DNA from: Bacteroidales bacterium
Lineage (GTDB): Bacteria > Bacteroidota > Bacteroidia > Bacteroidales > P3
DNA length: 64,000 nt
NCBI GenBank assembly: GCA_031263015.1
Contig: JAISGN010000008.1
Span: 186,001-250,000, forward strand
Reading direction: 5' to 3'
Part shown: one piece after another, positions 27,233-36,206 of the stretch
How the letters are laid out: each line of letters begins with the position of its first letter
Numbering within the stretch: position 1 is the first letter of the stretch
Notes under the pieces: model-generated
Databases searched by the model: none
Told to the model about the DNA's origin: nothing
What the model saw: only the letters and a program-made list of their open reading frames with translations
Position numbers and translations under genes: made by a program

Positions 27233-28438
27233 TTATTTTCTGAAAATCTCCGTCGCACGATTAAAAATACCGTGTATATAGGCTATAACCAAGCCGTAAT
27301 TGCTGACAGGAATGCCATATTCCAAAGCAGCCAAAAGCCGCGAGGCTATTTGCTTTTGAGTAATCATACATCCGCCGCACTGAATGACCATAGCATATTC
27401 CTGAATCTCCTCTTCAATTTGAGTTAAGCCTGCAAAAACATCAAAATACAGGTTCTTACCCGTATAATCCCTTATCCATTTAGGCAGTTTCACCCTTCCG
27501 ATGTCCTCGCACGAAGGTTGGTGAGAACAACTCTCAAGCATAAGGATTCTATCGCCGTCTTTAAGTCTGTCAAGGCAAGGCGTACCTTTAAGATATGCCT
27601 CAAAATTACCTCTTGACTTTGCAAGCAGAATTGAAAATGAGGTTAGGGCAATCTCTTTCGGCACTATCTGCGAAACCTTTGAGAAGGCTTGCGAATCGGT
27701 TATGACAAGAGCGGGTTCGGGGCAAACATTGTTAAGCGTATATCCCAATTCGGTTTCCTTAACCACGATAGCAACGGAATCATTGTCTAAAACATCTCTT
27801 ATCATCTGCACCTGCGGCAAAATCATCCTGCCTTCGGGAGCGGAAGAGTCTATAGGAGTAACGAGCAACACCACAGAACGAGGCTTAATGATGCTTCCCA
27901 GAAAACCATTGTGCATATAAGCCGTTTGAGGCATAGTTTTCCTGATAAGAAGCGTCAAATCCCGAACATCTTTCCCGCTATCAAAAGAACAAAAGCCCAT
28001 AACGCCAACCGAATACTCCTTTTCAAGGCGTTGTTTCAAGTCTTCGTTCAAATCAACCTTGTCGGATTTATTATGAACTATGACAAAAGGAACTTTATAG
28101 TGCTTAAAATTATTTATCAACATCCTTTCGTCATCGCCAAAGGCGTTATCGGCAATGACAAGCACTGCCATATCAATAGTTTCAATGGTTTGGATTGCTT
28201 TCTCTATCCTTTTCTTGCCGAGAGTGCTTGCATCATCAATGCCGGCTGTGTCAATAAGAACGACAGCCCCTACTCCCTTTATCTCCATGCTCTTTTTCAC
28301 GCTATCGGTGGTCGTTCCGGCAACATCGCTCACGATTGCAACGTCCTGTCCCGTCAAAGCATTTATCAGAGAGGACTTTCCGACATTCGTTCTGCCGAAA
28401 ATACCAATATGAGGTTTTGCCTGATTGCCTTTTTCCAT
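27233..28438 (-). CDS. hydF: [FeFe] hydrogenase H-cluster maturation GTPase HydF
   Basis: 401 residues. The N-terminal Era-like GTPase has Walker A GRTNVGKSS, DTAG and HNKSD. The middle is a dimerisation domain, and the C-terminal cluster-binding domain holds the conserved CSHQPSCEDIGRVKLP and CGGCM, whose His and Cys residues ligate the 4Fe-4S cluster. HydF carries the 2Fe precursor built by HydE/HydG to the hydrogenase. Neither the partners nor a hydrogenase lie within the window. It heads the run with the two lipoproteins and radA. Confidence 0.93.
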   Translation of the reverse strand: MEKGNQAKPHIGIFGRTNVGKSSLINALTGQDVAIVSDVAGTTTDSVKKSMEIKGVGAVVLIDTAGIDDASTLGKKRIEKAIQTIETIDMAVLVIADNAFGDDERMLINNFKHYKVPFVIVHNKSDKVDLNEDLKQRLEKEYSVGVMGFCSFDSGKDVRDLTLLIRKTMPQTAYMHNGFLGSIIKPRSVVLLVTPIDSSAPEGRMILPQVQMIRDVLDNDSVAIVVKETELGYTLNNVCPEPALVITDSQAFSKVSQIVPKEIALTSFSILLAKSRGNFEAYLKGTPCLDRLKDGDRILMLESCSHQPSCEDIGRVKLPKWIRDYTGKNLYFDVFAGLTQIEEEIQEYAMVIQCGGCMITQKQIASRLLAALEYGIPVSNYGLVIAYIHGIFNRATEIFRK

Positions 28439-28458
28439 TCTTTTAGCGTTTTGTGCGG

Positions 28459-28466
28459 CAAAGATA
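28459..28466 (-). promoter_or_regulatory. -7 promoter box TATCTTTG of hydF
   Basis: Exact minus-strand TAnnTTTG followed by CCGC, 21 bp before hydF. Confidence 0.65.
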
Positions 28467-28537
28467 CAAAAACTATCCTATATTTCATAATTTCATTCCT
28501 TTGGTTCATAGAAGCCGAAACTCATTTGAGGATAATA

Positions 28538-28725
28538 TTAGGCTGTTTGTGCGTGTCGGTGTGCCTCACACAGAGATTAAACCGACATTAGTGCGTGTCG
28601 CACTGACATTATATTTTTACCAAAGGCTGTTTGGTGAAAATGAAACAGCCTTTCGGAAAAATGAAACGCTGTTTTAGAAAATTGAAACAGGCTTTTATAA
28701 AAACCAAAGGCTGTGCGATATACAC
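28538..28725. repeat. 21-bp lattice repeat array 7
   Basis: An outlying core (TTAGGCTGTTT, 28538) is followed by left caps beginning at 28549 and 28591, exactly 42 bp apart. The first is a variant carrying the TGTGCCTCACACAGAGATTAA insert. Cores follow at 28622, 28643, 28664, 28685 and 28706. It lies between hydF and the M16 peptidase gene; the gap 28439-28801 otherwise holds the hydF promoter and the peptidase terminator. Confidence 0.9.
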
Positions 28726-28732
28726 AAAACTG

Positions 28733-28765
28733 CAAAAAAAGAGTGCCTTTGTTGAGAAGGCACTC
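28733..28765 (-). terminator. terminator of the M16 peptidase gene
   Basis: Minus-strand GAGTGCCTT, a 7-nt loop, AAGGCACTC and a run of seven T: a strong rho-independent terminator. Confidence 0.88.
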
Positions 28766-28801
28766 CTGGAATGTTGTTATATTTTAATGATATGAAACGC
28801 C

Positions 28802-31636
28802 TTATTTGGCAGGCTTCATAGCTTCGGGTTTTAATGCACAACGAAGATATTCTTTGTGGTTTAGATATTTTGCAGCGGCTGCTTTAAGGTCGTCTTTTGT
28901 GATGGCATTAACCGCAGCAACGTATTCATCGTAAGTTTGCAAGTCATAACCATACCATCTTGAACCATTGATGACACTTGTCCAATAGTTATTGTTTTCC
29001 ATCTGCGTTTTGCGTTCGGAAATCAACTGTTCTTTAGCCTTAGCAATGTCTTCGTCGGTAGGACCGTTGTTAATGATGTCGTCTAATATCTCAAAAGTAG
29101 CGGTAGTCAAGGTATCAACCTTTGCAGGGTCGCAAGTATATAAAATAACTGCTGCTATCTCCGATTTAGGGTACTTATCATAGTTCAGAGAGAAGTAAGG
29201 AGAGTACGTTCCTCCCATTTTCTCACGAATAACCTGCGTAACCTTTATGCCACAGATGTTATTAAGAAGACGAGCCTCTACTCTGTCTTTGTCAGACCAG
29301 TTAAAGTTGTTTCTGAATGTGATAGTCATCATACCTTTGTTGTCCTTACCTTTGTAAGTGTCCTTTTTAACGACACCTTTTGAGAAAGGAGTGCTGCGGT
29401 CTATCCATTTTTCGGTTTTATCGGAAGCAGGAAGTCCGCCGATGTACTTTTCAATCAAAGGCAAGTCTTTCTTTTCGTCAATATTACCAACGAAGGTGAA
29501 TGTGAAATCGGCAGCATTGGAGAATCTTTCTTTGAATATCTTCAACATTTTGTTCAAATCAAGTTGTTTTAATTGGGCTTCGGTCGGCAAATAGATAGTT
29601 CTCTTGTCTTGAGGATACATAGCCTTTAACCAATCCAATTGGAAAGTTACTTCAGGAGAGTTTTGCGCTTGACTAAGCTGCGTTTTAAGTTTGTCAATGT
29701 TGCTTTCCAAAACTTCTTTGTCTGCTCTTGGAGAAGTAAAGTATAGATAAACATATTGCAACATATATTCAAAATCCTTAGGAGAAGCATAACCGCTTAT
29801 AACCTCTTTATCTGTGCCGATAGAGACGCTTGCATTAAAATTCTTTCCTTTCATGAATTTTTGTAATTGAGTATCGTCGTATGTACCGACGCCACTGCCT
29901 TCTACAATAGTTGCTGCAAAATTAGCATTCATTATATCCTTGTCCTCATACAATGATTCACCTCCGGCACTTTGAGCAGATAGTAGAATCTGGTCGTTTT
30001 TGAAAGTCGTAGGTTTAATGATTACGGTTGCCCCATTTGAAAGTTTATATTCGGTATAGCCGAATTTGTCGTTCTTGATTGTTTCCTTTACTTTGCCACC
30101 CTTAGGTTCGTTTGCCAAAAAAGGTTCTGTTTTTGTGTTATCAATCCATGGAGAGGTTTTCTCTTTCTTTATCTTGTCAAGAACTTTAAGTATATCTTTT
30201 TCTGTTGGTACTTTTACGCCCTTCTTTTCAGGCATTGTAATAGTAACAATCATATTTTTGTCGGTTATCCATTCTTTTATAAGAGAATTAACTTCTTCAA
30301 GAGTGATTCCTTCAACAAATTCTTTTGCGTATTTGTTTTCTACTTTTGCTCCCATAAAAGGTTTGTTCTCTAAAAAGTAAGCAACCAATTCTCTCGCAAT
30401 AGGAGTGTTTTCTGTTTTGGATTCTTCTTTTGCTGCTTTGTCATAGTTTGACAAAACTTCGTCTTTTGCTCTTTCTAACTCAGTAGGCAAAAATCCGTTC
30501 TGCAATGCACGTTGATTTTCCAAAAGAATAGTTTCAAAAGCCTGCAATGCCTTGCCCTCTTTTGCAGTTCCACCGGTATAATAAGCATCCAAATCTCTTG
30601 CTAAGAAATCCCCGTAACCACCAAAAGCATTCATATAAGGACAAACTTTCTTTTGACCTATTTCATTCAAACGTGCTTGAATCATTTGTTCAAACAAATC
30701 ACGTTTTAAGTATTCACGAAAATCACCAACGTTAGCAATGTCGGTTGAAGGGTGTTTCCACATCACCTGAATGTTTGTACTGGTTGCTTCTTTATCCGTA
30801 AAGACTCCTATTAATGGCTCTTGGTTATCCGGAATATGTATTATAGGACGATCAAGCGGGGCACAAGGTTTATCACTCATAGTAAAGAAATCCTTAACTT
30901 TCTGCTCCATAGCGTCAGCATCAAAATCCCCTACAATAATTACTGCCATGTTGTCCGGTCTGTACCATTTCTTATAGAAGCCTCTTATATCGGAGTATTT
31001 GAAGTTTTGTAGCCATTGAAGAGTTCCGATAGGAATACGTTCTGCGTATTTAGAACCTTTGCACCATACTTTGTAACATTCTTCAGATAATCTTCTGTTA
31101 CCACTTTGATTCATTCTCCATTCTTCAATAATTACGCCGCGTTCATCATCTATCTCCTTATCCGTCATAAGGCTACCGCCAGCCCAGCCATCCAGAACTT
31201 TCAAACCTGTTTCAATCATATTGGTATCCTCTATCGGCAACTGCAAATTATATACCGTTTCATCAAAAGAGGTATATGCATTGATGTCAGCACCGAATAC
31301 AATTCCTTTTTTCTCCAATTGGTCTATCAAAGAGTTGTAAGGGAATTGTCTTGTGCCGTTAAAGTTCATGTGTTCGGTGAAATGCGCCAAACCAATCTCG
31401 TTTATTTCCTCCAAAACAGAACCTGCATTAACTGCTAAAAAGAATTCCGCTCTGTTTTCAGGTTTTTTGTTGGCTTTGATAAAATAAGTCAAGCCGTTGT
31501 CAAGCTTTCCGTAACGGACTGTGCCGTTAAGCTTCAACTTTTCATTCAAATCGGTTTTCTTAGCCTTCGTTTGCGAGTAGCCACCCGTTGCAAAAACCAA
31601 ACACAAACCGATTACTAATAAGATTTTTCTTCTCAT
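28802..31636 (-). CDS. M16 family zinc metallopeptidase, secreted
   Basis: 944 residues with a signal peptide (cleavage near GGYSQT). Two tandem M16 halves are present. The N-terminal half holds the inverted zinc motif His85-Phe-Thr-Glu88-His89 in GLAHFTEHMNFNGT, with the distal glutamate expected around residue 165-170 in the EERGVIIEEWR block. The C-terminal half (about 520-930) is the inactive partner, with the usual R/Y region (IREKMGGTYSPYF). It resembles periplasmic pitrilysin/PqqL-like peptidases that degrade peptides. It is a single gene with a strong terminator; no -7 box match was found upstream. Confidence 0.92.
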   Translation of the reverse strand: MRRKILLVIGLCLVFATGGYSQTKAKKTDLNEKLKLNGTVRYGKLDNGLTYFIKANKKPENRAEFFLAVNAGSVLEEINEIGLAHFTEHMNFNGTRQFPYNSLIDQLEKKGIVFGADINAYTSFDETVYNLQLPIEDTNMIETGLKVLDGWAGGSLMTDKEIDDERGVIIEEWRMNQSGNRRLSEECYKVWCKGSKYAERIPIGTLQWLQNFKYSDIRGFYKKWYRPDNMAVIIVGDFDADAMEQKVKDFFTMSDKPCAPLDRPIIHIPDNQEPLIGVFTDKEATSTNIQVMWKHPSTDIANVGDFREYLKRDLFEQMIQARLNEIGQKKVCPYMNAFGGYGDFLARDLDAYYTGGTAKEGKALQAFETILLENQRALQNGFLPTELERAKDEVLSNYDKAAKEESKTENTPIARELVAYFLENKPFMGAKVENKYAKEFVEGITLEEVNSLIKEWITDKNMIVTITMPEKKGVKVPTEKDILKVLDKIKKEKTSPWIDNTKTEPFLANEPKGGKVKETIKNDKFGYTEYKLSNGATVIIKPTTFKNDQILLSAQSAGGESLYEDKDIMNANFAATIVEGSGVGTYDDTQLQKFMKGKNFNASVSIGTDKEVISGYASPKDFEYMLQYVYLYFTSPRADKEVLESNIDKLKTQLSQAQNSPEVTFQLDWLKAMYPQDKRTIYLPTEAQLKQLDLNKMLKIFKERFSNAADFTFTFVGNIDEKKDLPLIEKYIGGLPASDKTEKWIDRSTPFSKGVVKKDTYKGKDNKGMMTITFRNNFNWSDKDRVEARLLNNICGIKVTQVIREKMGGTYSPYFSLNYDKYPKSEIAAVILYTCDPAKVDTLTTATFEILDDIINNGPTDEDIAKAKEQLISERKTQMENNNYWTSVINGSRWYGYDLQTYDEYVAAVNAITKDDLKAAAAKYLNHKEYLRCALKPEAMKPAK

Positions 31637-31686
31637 GATTTAATTGTTTTGTTTGTATTAATATATTTTAATTAAGTTTAATTTCT

Positions 31687-31914
31687 TCATTCGCTCAAAT
31701 CGTTAGCACATTCCTTGTATTCCAAAATATCTCCTGGCTGACAATTTAAGACTTGGCAAATAGCAGTAAGAGTAGAGAAACGAATAGCCTTTGCCTTGCC
31801 TGTTTTCAGAATAGAAAGATTGGGAGCAGTTATATCAATCTTTGATGCCAACTCATTAAGGCTCATCTTACGTTTAGCCATCATCACATCCAAATTCACA
31901 ATTATTGTTCCCAT
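31687..31914 (-). CDS. XRE-family transcriptional regulator (YozG-like)
   Basis: 75 residues consisting almost only of a Cro/C1-type helix-turn-helix (KMSLNELASKIDITAPNLSILKTGKAKAIRFSTL). Small YozG-like regulators of this type are commonly encoded next to DUF2975 membrane proteins, and that arrangement is seen here: its start lies 3 bp after the stop of the DUF2975 gene. It probably regulates its own operon. Confidence 0.85.
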   Translation of the reverse strand: MGTIIVNLDVMMAKRKMSLNELASKIDITAPNLSILKTGKAKAIRFSTLTAICQVLNCQPGDILEYKECANDLSE

Positions 31915-31917
31915 AGC

Positions 31918-32610
31918 CTAAACCGTTAAATCGTTTTCCTCTTGCAAAGCAATACCTTTATGTATCACCTCTATGAGAATTATAAAAACAAGCCCTATCA
32001 ATATGTAATCCCAAGACAAATCAGCCAAAGCAAGCACCGACATCACCTTTGTGCCGGTTATTTTCACATAACGCTCCAACAACAAATTGTCTGCCCAATA
32101 AGCCGAAAGTTCTATCAAAGGAAAAAGTATGAATGCGAAGGCTAAATATCTCAAACGTTGAATATTTTTACGTGAAAAGACATGATGAGACAAAGATTTG
32201 CCCTTATGCTTCATCTCTTTCAGCACACTATTTATTATATTCCTTAATTGGAAAACAATGAAAAGAGAGAAAAGCAGCGAAAGATTCAGAGTAAATGCCG
32301 TCAGGATGCGATAAAAGACTAATGAGGTGCTGTTGTGGGCAAAATTAAGGTCATATTCTACTTCCAAATACTTGGGTTGTATCTTTAAATCCACATTCTG
32401 CCCATCGGAAACAAGGTTTTCATTAAACAGAATCGTCTCTTTGTCGGGATGAATAGCCGCAACGCCGATTACTTCCTTTGGTTTGTGCCAGATAGTAAAA
32501 ACATTCATTGCAATAAAAGAACAAATGAGCAGCATCATAAAAGCCGTTATTATATCAAAACCAACTCTTATGGATTTAAGTGTAAGGAAATTAGACTTCA
32601 TTCTGCACAT
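31918..32610 (-). CDS. DUF2975 family membrane protein
   Basis: 230 residues (227 if the ATG at 32601 is used instead of 32610). Four predicted transmembrane segments lie near 15-37, 105-128, 150-172 and 200-220; an extracytoplasmic loop separates the first two. The pattern and the adjoining XRE gene match the DUF2975/YozG pair. Biochemical function is unknown. Confidence 0.75.
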   Translation of the reverse strand: MCRMKSNFLTLKSIRVGFDIITAFMMLLICSFIAMNVFTIWHKPKEVIGVAAIHPDKETILFNENLVSDGQNVDLKIQPKYLEVEYDLNFAHNSTSLVFYRILTAFTLNLSLLFSLFIVFQLRNIINSVLKEMKHKGKSLSHHVFSRKNIQRLRYLAFAFILFPLIELSAYWADNLLLERYVKITGTKVMSVLALADLSWDYILIGLVFIILIEVIHKGIALQEENDLTV

Positions 32611-32642
32611 TCGTTATGATGTTTTATGTTTCTAAGACCCTG

Positions 32643-32650
32643 CAAAGTAA
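32643..32650 (-). promoter_or_regulatory. variant -7 promoter box TTACTTTG
   Basis: One mismatch to TAnnTTTG on the minus strand, followed by CAGG, 33 bp before the DUF2975 gene. Confidence 0.45.
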
Positions 32651-32703
32651 CAACATTTTTTTCAAACCGCCAAATATTTTTATTGTTTTTCAATAAATTT
32701 TTC

Positions 32704-33225
32704 TCAATTAAGATAAAGTTCAACTAATCCTTCGGGACACGAAACCTTTATTTGCTTATGTTCTCGGTCAATTGAGATAAGAAATTCATCAACCAGCGGA
32801 AGGAGAATCTCTTTGCCCTCATGGTCAATGGACAAAAGGGCTTGCGGAGCGGTATCAACAACTTCCGTTATCGTGCCAAGATGTCCCAACGCCTTATCTT
32901 CAACATTAAATCCGATGATTTCGTGATAATAAAATTTGTTTCCTTCCAAAGGCGGCAGGCAAGTCAAGGGTAAATACAACTCTTTGCCGATAAGCCGTTC
33001 GCTATCCTCCAATGTAGTGTTTTCAAACTTGATAAAAGCCTTGTTGTTCTGTATCCTTATTGCATCTATACGCCATTCCACCAATCTGTTACCTATTTCT
33101 ATCAGCACCGAATCAAGTTTGGCGTAATTATAAGGGCTATCCGTGTCAAGGGAAGCAGCAACCTCTCCCTTCAAACCAAAGTTCTTCACAATTCTTCCCA
33201 AGAAATAGCAATCTTTTTTGTCCAT
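32704..33225 (-). CDS. rimM: ribosome maturation factor RimM
   Basis: 173 residues, normal length. The N-terminal beta-barrel starts FLGRIVKNFGLKGEVAA and the C-terminal PRC-barrel has YYHEIIGFNVED and LGTITEVVDTAPQALLSI, with the end block ILLPLVDEFLISID. RimM assists maturation of the 16S rRNA 3' domain and S19 binding. It is alone here; in many genomes it is next to trmD or rpsP, which are not visible. Confidence 0.93.
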   Translation of the reverse strand: MDKKDCYFLGRIVKNFGLKGEVAASLDTDSPYNYAKLDSVLIEIGNRLVEWRIDAIRIQNNKAFIKFENTTLEDSERLIGKELYLPLTCLPPLEGNKFYYHEIIGFNVEDKALGHLGTITEVVDTAPQALLSIDHEGKEILLPLVDEFLISIDREHKQIKVSCPEGLVELYLN

Positions 33226-33277
33226 ATCAGTTGTTTTTATCTCGTTTTACATTGATTTCTTTGCTGTTTAGGCACAA

Positions 33278-33285
33278 CAAAAGTA
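33278..33285 (-). promoter_or_regulatory. -7 promoter box TACTTTTG of rimM
   Basis: Minus-strand TAnnTTTG followed by TTG, 53 bp before rimM. Confidence 0.55.
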
Positions 33286-33313
33286 CAAAAAAATTTGAGC
33301 AAACCGCATATTA

Positions 33314-33430
33314 GTCCGTGTCGCTCTGACTTGATTTTTATGCGAGGCTGTTTTAATTTTACCAAACAGCCTTTGGTGCGAATGAAACAGGCTTTCAGAA
33401 AATTTAAACAGCCTTTCATTCAGCCCAAAG
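33314..33430. repeat. 21-bp lattice repeat array 8
   Basis: Left cap variant GTCCGTGTCGCTCTGAC at 33314. Cores start at 33343, 33364, 33385 and 33406 in 21-bp steps; the cap is 2 bp out of phase with them. It lies between rimM and the tRNA-Asp unit. Confidence 0.88.
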
Positions 33431-33512
33431 CACGTATCTGATTTACATTGCTTTGTGTGATGAAAATTAAAGGGGGCATCCGCATAGCCAAATGAGGTTA
33501 TGGAATAAAGAA

Positions 33513-33546
33513 ACGCCGCTCGGATAAAATATATCCAAGCGGCATT
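33513..33546 (-). terminator. terminator of tRNA-Asp
   Basis: Minus-strand GCCGCTTGGATA / TATCCGAGCGGC stem with a short A/T loop followed by GTTTCTTTATT, about 25 bp past the tRNA. Confidence 0.8.
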
Positions 33547-33568
33547 AAAATATTTTGACTTTTACCAG

Positions 33569-33643
33569 CGGTCTGGACGAGACTCGAACTCGCGACCCCA
33601 TGCGTGACAGGCATGTATTCTAACCAAGCTGAACTACCAGACC
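33569..33643 (-). tRNA. tRNA-Asp (GTC)
   Basis: 75 nt: acceptor GGTCTGG / CCAGACC with discriminator G (an identity element of tRNA-Asp). Anticodon arm CATGC, loop CTGTCAC, GCATG gives anticodon GTC. T-arm GCGAG TTCGAGT CTCGT is canonical. No encoded CCA. Confidence 0.95.
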
Positions 33644-33670
33644 ATTTGATTATTATCAAATTTGAGGTTG

Positions 33671-33678
33671 CAAAAGTA
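33671..33678 (-). promoter_or_regulatory. -7 promoter box TACTTTTG of tRNA-Asp
   Basis: Minus-strand TAnnTTTG match, 28 bp ahead of the tRNA 5' end. Confidence 0.6.
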
Positions 33679-33752
33679 CAATCTTTTTTTGAAATGACCA
33701 AATTTGATAACAATTTTTTTTAATCATCGTTGGGAATTATCTTATTTTTGTT

Positions 33753-33760
33753 TATCTTTG
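33753..33760 (+). promoter_or_regulatory. -7 promoter box TATCTTTG of ssrA
   Basis: Exact TAnnTTTG followed by CAAAG, with a TTGGG element about 20 bp upstream; 40 bp before the mature tmRNA start. Confidence 0.65.
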
Positions 33761-33799
33761 CAAAGCGAAATGACCTAAAAATGAGGCTTCAAATCAAAT

Positions 33800-34191
33800 G
33801 GGGGTGGGTTGGTTTTGACAGCAAGGCAAATGATTAGGTAAGCATGCAGGCACAGGTAACAACCGCCTTAACAGAGGTTACAAAACTATAATTGGCGAAA
33901 ATCAATACGCTTTTGCAGCTTAATCGAAGATTTCAGTAGATTTTGCTTACCGTCTATAATGACGGGCAAAACATCTCTCCAAAGCCTTTCGCTCTGCGGC
34001 TAAGGATTAAGAGGTGCTCGGATAGCAGAGATAGCAATTAAGCATCTTCGGCTTTGTTGTGAAGTTTAAGAAGATAAGCATTGGGTAGGGCGTTTGCCTC
34101 CGGCTCATTGACGAAAATCAAAGGCAGAATAAGCATGTAGAAAGCATAGTTGTTTCTTGTTTGGACCAGGGTTCGAATCCCTGCACCTCCA
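33800..34191 (+). ncRNA. ssrA: transfer-messenger RNA (tmRNA)
   Basis: About 392 nt. The 5' end GGGGGTGGGTTGGTTTTGAC and the 3' end GGGTTCGAATCCCTGCACCTCCA form the tRNA-Ala-like domain, with acceptor GGGGGTG pairing CACCTCC. The tag reading frame at 33894-33923 is GGC GAA AAT CAA TAC GCT TTT GCA GCT TAA, giving GENQYAFAA, close to the Bacteroidales tag pattern GEN-YA-AA. tmRNA rescues ribosomes stalled on broken mRNAs and marks their products for proteolysis. CCA is not encoded. Confidence 0.95.
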
Positions 34192-34214
34192 CTTCAAAAT
34201 TACAGATTGCAATA

Positions 34215-34254
34215 TTAAAAACGGCTATCATAATAATATGGTAGCCGTTCTTCG
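34215..34254 (+). terminator. terminator of ssrA
   Basis: AACGGCTA / TAGCCGTT stem followed by CTTCGTTTC, about 25 bp past the tmRNA. It may also serve the opposing BatC gene. Confidence 0.7.
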
Positions 34255-34267
34255 TTTCAGGTAAATA

Positions 34268-35023
34268 TTACCAATCCTTATCCGATTGATACTTGGTTGC
34301 CTGTTGGTCATCTCGCTTTTTAAGTTTTTTCAAAGTCTTTTTCTCGTTATTTTTCAAGGCTTCCAACATACGATTAATCTCTTTATCATTTTTTTTCATC
34401 TGTTGTTGTTGAGATTGCTGCTGTTGGTTCTGTTGTTGCTGGTTTTGGTTTTGTTGGTTCTGCGGTTGATTTTGCTGTTGTTGCTGCTGCTGATTCTGTT
34501 GATTGTTTTGATTTTGTTGTTGCCGCTGTTGATTGGATTTAGGCTGCTTATTAATCAAATAATTTGCAAGAGCAAGGTTATATCTCGCCGCACTATCATC
34601 GGGAAACTGCCGAAGAACCTGCTTATATCCCTCTCTCGCCTGTTTTAAAAGGTCATAATCATAGCTATGATTTGGTAAGAATGCGGTATCAATTGCTTTC
34701 TTAAATTTTACATTTGATTGGTTATACACAACATCTGCTGCCAACGACGAATCACTTGCAGACAAATCAAAAGCCTTTTGCCATGTGTCAGTCGCTGCCT
34801 GTAAGGAAGCCGTATCTCCTTTTCTAAATTCGGTATTGGCAAGATTGAAAATTGCCTTATGATAAGTGGAGTCCATAGTAAGCACTCTGCGATATTCCTT
34901 CTCTGCTTTCTGATATTCTTTATTTTCATAGAGAGAGTTGGCACTGCGGAAGGCATTCTTTTTCTTATCACAGCCGAGCAGGAGCAGAGGCAAGGCAAGG
35001 ATGATTAAGTATTTCGTTCGCAT
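34268..35023 (-). CDS. batC: BatC-type TPR lipoprotein with Q/N-rich tract
   Basis: 251 residues. The lipobox is LLLLGCDKKK. Tetratricopeptide repeats cover about 25-160 (YQKAEKEYRRVLTMDSTYHKA, YKQVLRQFPDDSAARYNLAL). A low-complexity tract of glutamine and asparagine follows (about 163-207), then a lysine-rich end. BatC with BatA/BatB forms the Bacteroides aerotolerance set. The start lies 9 bp after the batB stop. A shorter Q-rich tract is usual in the family; this one is unusually long and pure. Confidence 0.82.
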   Translation of the reverse strand: MRTKYLIILALPLLLLGCDKKKNAFRSANSLYENKEYQKAEKEYRRVLTMDSTYHKAIFNLANTEFRKGDTASLQAATDTWQKAFDLSASDSSLAADVVYNQSNVKFKKAIDTAFLPNHSYDYDLLKQAREGYKQVLRQFPDDSAARYNLALANYLINKQPKSNQQRQQQNQNNQQNQQQQQQQNQPQNQQNQNQQQQNQQQQSQQQQMKKNDKEINRMLEALKNNEKKTLKKLKKRDDQQATKYQSDKDW

Positions 35024-35032
35024 AATAATATA

Positions 35033-36058
35033 TTAGTCTTTGTTAAAGAAAAATTTCCTGTTAATATACTTGTTTTTCCGTTCGGTGATAAGCATTTCCG
35101 CCACAATCAATACTAATGCTATGAAAGCAAAAGGAGCAAATCTGTCATCATAATCATTATACGAATAGGCTTCATACTCGTTCTTTTCCATTTTAGCAAC
35201 GGACGCCATCACATCATCAAGACCTATGGACATATTATTTGCTTTAAGATACACTCCTCCGCCTGCCGAAGCGATGTTTTTCAAGAGAGATTCATTTAGT
35301 TTGGTCAATACCAGTTTGCCATCCCTATCCCGTTTGTAGTTATTGGCTCCATCCATCTTTATAGGCACACCTTCCTTGCTACCGAGCCCTATTGTATTAA
35401 CCACAATGCCTTTACTTCTCGCTTGTCTCGCAGCTGCAATCGCTCCTTCCTCATTATCTTCCCCGTCTGATATGATTATGATTGCTCTTGCCTTATGTTT
35501 CTTTTCTTTTTCCAACGATTCTACCGCCTTATCTATGACTTCTGCTATTGCTGTGCCTTGATTGGAAATCATATCGGGCGATACAATATCTACAAAGGTC
35601 TTTGCCGTTCCGTAATCTGAGGTTAGCGGCAGCTGAACATAGGATGTGCCGGCGAATATAATCAATCCTATTTTGTCTGTCTCCATTTGCGAAATCACAT
35701 TGGACAAAGATTGCTTTGCTCGCACTAATCGGTTTGGCTTTATGTCTTCTGCCCGCATGGAATTGCTGACATCAAGGCATACCATTACGTCTGCACCCTT
35801 GCGAACCCGTTTTCCGATTGTTGTTCCGACCTGTGGATTGGCAAGAGCGAAGATTAAAAAGAAGTAAGCGACAATAAAAAGCACGAATTTCAAGTTTTGC
35901 TTGCCTATAGAGAGCAAAGGAATGAGTTTATCCGAAGTTTGCTTGTCGGCAAACGCAGCCAAAGCACGTTTTTTTCTCCTTATATAAAGCCATTGTAAGG
36001 CAACGAACAATATTATCGCAAACAGGAGGTAAAAATATTGAGGATTCTCAAATCTCAT
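35033..36058 (-). CDS. batB: VWA-domain protein of the Bat operon (BatB-like)
   Basis: 341 residues from the ATG at 36058; the open frame reaches a TTG at 36070 that adds only four residues. Membrane segments lie near 8-25, 52-72 and 305-322. The von Willebrand A domain between them has the metal-binding DVSNSM (DxSxS) and the later ISDGEDNE. In Bacteroides, BatA/BatB/BatC improve oxygen tolerance. A batA partner would be expected upstream but an array and the rpsO promoter are found instead. Confidence 0.88.
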   Translation of the reverse strand: MRFENPQYFYLLFAIILFVALQWLYIRRKKRALAAFADKQTSDKLIPLLSIGKQNLKFVLFIVAYFFLIFALANPQVGTTIGKRVRKGADVMVCLDVSNSMRAEDIKPNRLVRAKQSLSNVISQMETDKIGLIIFAGTSYVQLPLTSDYGTAKTFVDIVSPDMISNQGTAIAEVIDKAVESLEKEKKHKARAIIIISDGEDNEEGAIAAARQARSKGIVVNTIGLGSKEGVPIKMDGANNYKRDRDGKLVLTKLNESLLKNIASAGGGVYLKANNMSIGLDDVMASVAKMEKNEYEAYSYNDYDDRFAPFAFIALVLIVAEMLITERKNKYINRKFFFNKD

Positions 36059-36139
36059 AACGCCATTCAATTTTGTTTTATCAGGATTAACGCTGATTTA
36101 ATTACTTTATTTTATCATTAATCGCTTTAATCTTAGCGG

Positions 36140-36147
36140 CAAAAGTA
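36140..36147 (-). promoter_or_regulatory. -7 promoter box TACTTTTG of the bat genes
   Basis: Minus-strand TAnnTTTG followed by CCGC, about 80 bp before batB. It implies batB is the first gene of this operon. Confidence 0.55.
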
Positions 36148-36206
36148 TAAAAAATCTGCAACAACGTTATTCGGTTGCGCCAGTACGAGGTTTAAGTGTA
36201 TCAAAA

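Noticed and set aside
34380-34540. Trinucleotide DNA repeat at the BatC Q-tract
   Set aside because: Codons are mixed (CAA, CAG, AAC, AAT), so it is a protein-level low-complexity tract rather than a simple DNA repeat.
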